A stretch of DNA of 64,000 nt from Synchiropus splendidus (Eukaryota; Chordata; Actinopteri; Syngnathiformes; Callionymidae). This document shows positions 61,961-64,000 of this stretch, one piece after another (the stretch's first letter is position 1; each line of letters begins with the position of its first letter). The notes beneath the pieces were generated by a model. That model was not told the DNA's origin, did not search any database, and saw nothing but the letters and a program-made list of their open reading frames with translations. Location of the stretch: assembly GCF_027744825.2 (NCBI RefSeq), contig NC_071345.1, positions 17,206,001-17,270,000 on the forward strand. Reading direction: 5' to 3'. The position numbers were made by a program, and so were the translations under genes.

Positions 61961-63821
61961 TGACAACAGATTTGCCGCGCACGCACTCACACACACACAC
62001 ACAGAAATCACAGCCTCCTCCCTATACTGTCATGTTGGTCACCCGACTATAGTAGGAGATGTGTTTTCACCGTGAGGTATCCATACGCCGCCCCTACACA
62101 CAGTGCCACTTCACAGTGACCACTCCAGTGCTGTTGCCCTGGCCGACACTCTCTGCTCTGATGATGGATCTCTCAGAGTGCTACAGGAGATATTGGATAA
62201 CAAGCAGAGGCAGAAGAAGATCTGAGGGAGACAGTAACCACCACTGAAGAACACTGACAGCGCTGAGAGGCATCATTTAGAGGTTGGAAAACAACAGAGT
62301 TGCACAACTCAAAGAGGAAGAAAGGCTACAAATGACTCTTCATTTCCGTCGTCTCCTGAGATGTTGTTTGAAATGCAACTAATAGTCATGCTGCTGAAGA
62401 CCTACATGATGCAAGAGCTTAGTCTGTTTCATCATTAGAGACTTGAACAACTAGAGCAAGTATTTAAGCTTTGAAATCTAACTCGTGCTAAACTAGGGTT
62501 GCCACATTTCATGGCGCAAAAGGCACATGCCGCTGCAAAGCAAGTGAGCCGAACCAGCGGTAACGCCTACTGAGCGGCTGCTTCAGCTGCACCTTGCCAC
62601 AATTTGCATAGACCCAATGGCCTGTGAGTCCTGAGCAGTCAACACTCAGACAATGAAAAATAGAAAGAAAGCGCTTTCTTCAAAATAGAAGACAGATTTT
62701 CACATTATTGTTGTGCAATTAAATTTATTATTAGTAAATATTCTTTAGCCAGATCACTCCATTACTCAACTACCACCACCAGTCTTTCACCAAAACAGAA
62801 TGTTTCTTTGTCAACTCAGTGTAAAAAAAGAAGAAAACAGAAAATCATTCAATAATAATAATAATAATAATCACCCTGTGTGATATCCAGATGATACATT
62901 TAACGCAAAGTCAGCACTGACTATTTATAGTATGAATGTAATAATGACATTCTGTCATGATGATGCTATGTAATTTCTCACAGACAAACAAAAAAAAAAC
63001 AACATCTCCTAGAGACAACTACCGGGTTGAATTTCTATTTTTACTTTATCTGACTGTAAAACATAAATGCTATTTTTCAACTTCACTGTTGAAGTTATTT
63101 ACACAAATATTCTCATCCACTGTTGTAAGCAGCTGACGTCTTTGTTTTGAAGACGCTGTTCTGTGAGAGTGATGCTGTTATATCTACATCAGGTTGAGCA
63201 CGAGTTTGACCACTAAAACTTGATGACTATCAGAGACAAAGCAACCTGAGAATTGGTCTCCAATAAAAGGTCAAGAAAAGCACTCAGGTCTCACCATCTG
63301 CACCACAGCCATAACTGTCCTTCAGGTCAGAAGGCCTTGAGCCTTGTGGATAGGCAGGATGGCTTTAGGGTACCCTGTATATTGTCTTATCATTAAGCTG
63401 TGCCACTCAAAGCCGATCGAGTGGATTATGTTTTTCTTTTTGTAGTCAGTTTGCTAGCCTGTTTTTTTATCCTGTGATCCCCTTATACTTAGCTAACTAT
63501 TTGCTCTGTCCTCGTGTTGCACTTGTTTGCAATTGGAGTGCAACCATTTCTGCACGCACTTTGACATCTACCATTGTAAATGCACCACCACCAATCCACC
63601 GAAACAGCAAAGATTTAATGCAGTTGGCTGTGAAAGAAAGACAAAAAATGTAAACTCAGTAGCTTCTATGATCCTCATTCGCTAAAACACAGGCTGTGCC
63701 TTCATTGAACTGGTCTCTGACTAATGTTGTGAGGCACCTATGCATCAACATACGACGCAACTCACATCACGAGAGTCGCTATTTGACACCTTGGGAGTGA
63801 GAATGTCACAGTATCACTGGG
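61961..63821. other. Gene-free stretch at the right end
   Basis: Short (AC)n near 61.99 kb and the AAT array. No coding exon seen. Confidence 0.45.
62851..62871 (+). repeat. (AAT)n microsatellite
   Basis: Seven trinucleotide units in gene-free DNA near the right end. Confidence 0.9.
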
Positions 63822-63925
63822 TTTTCACTCTGACACGAGGAACAATCAGAGCAGTTCCCTGATGGTAACTGACCCCTCCCGACTCTACAGCACTGCCTTC
63901 ACCCCGGCGATCTGCATGACAATTG
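63822..63925. repeat. Dispersed repeat, copy 2
   Basis: Core at 63860-63883 matches 15667-15690 with one mismatch. The preceding ttcactctg and following ctgcct/ccgg stretches also align. Same orientation as copy 1. Confidence 0.6.
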
Positions 63926-64000
63926 CACAACTCAGTCCTCGTGACGTTCACCCCGCCAACACCATAACATTGGCTGTCTGCTTTTTACAACTAAACCTGA

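Noticed and set aside
1..64000. CRISPR arrays, operons, bacterial or viral gene clusters
   Set aside because: No regularly spaced direct repeats and no such genes; the window is clearly vertebrate nuclear DNA.

Overview
The window is vertebrate nuclear DNA, almost certainly from a teleost fish and probably a percomorph. It has intron-containing genes with GT-AG splice sites, vertebrate protein families, many CA, CT, ATCT and AAT microsatellites, poly(T) runs, and decayed fish-type LINE, SINE and MITE repeats. There is no bacterial, viral or CRISPR content.

Three protein-coding genes are supported, all in the left 37 kb. (1) tent5a (FAM46A), minus strand, 4216-5584: two coding exons and a 401-residue non-canonical poly(A) polymerase. 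A long 3'UTR runs to about 2.4 kb and a CpG-rich 5' region to about 6.2 kb. (2) ibtk, minus strand: 28 coding exons from 31313 down to 13860, rebuilt exon by exon. Every splice phase agrees, giving an intact 1337-residue protein with ankyrin repeats, RCC1 repeats, two BTB domains and a conserved C-terminus. A non-coding first exon is likely at about 32.75-32.88 kb. (3) tpbg (5T4/Waif1), plus strand, 35309-36403: a single coding exon for a 364-residue LRR type I membrane glycoprotein. Order and orientation (tent5a minus, ibtk minus, tpbg plus) match human 6q14.1 as I know it. ibtk and tpbg are divergent, with about 2 kb between their 5' ends. The three genes are not known to share a pathway, so the arrangement looks like conserved synteny rather than a functional cluster.

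Between tent5a and ibtk (6.3-13.6 kb) there is non-coding DNA with a strong GC hairpin, a hAT-like inverted-repeat element and one possible conserved regulatory element. The largest repeat inside ibtk is an internally deleted LINE at 20.9-22.4 kb, antisense to the gene. From 36.9 kb to the right end I find no gene. That stretch holds decayed LINE fragments (37.3-37.7, 39.0-39.4, 56.6-56.9, 61.0-61.2 kb), tRNA-like SINE remnants, MITEs, microsatellites, a perfect 24-bp palindrome, and a few stretches that could be conserved enhancers.

No new biological system is evident. The most interesting items are a TIR element at 56.5-57.2 kb made of palindromic repeats with a LINE fragment inside it, two unrecognised ORFs that may be decayed gene copies (11.7-11.9 and 49.7-50.0 kb), and the unusually compact, orientation-conserved three-gene block.
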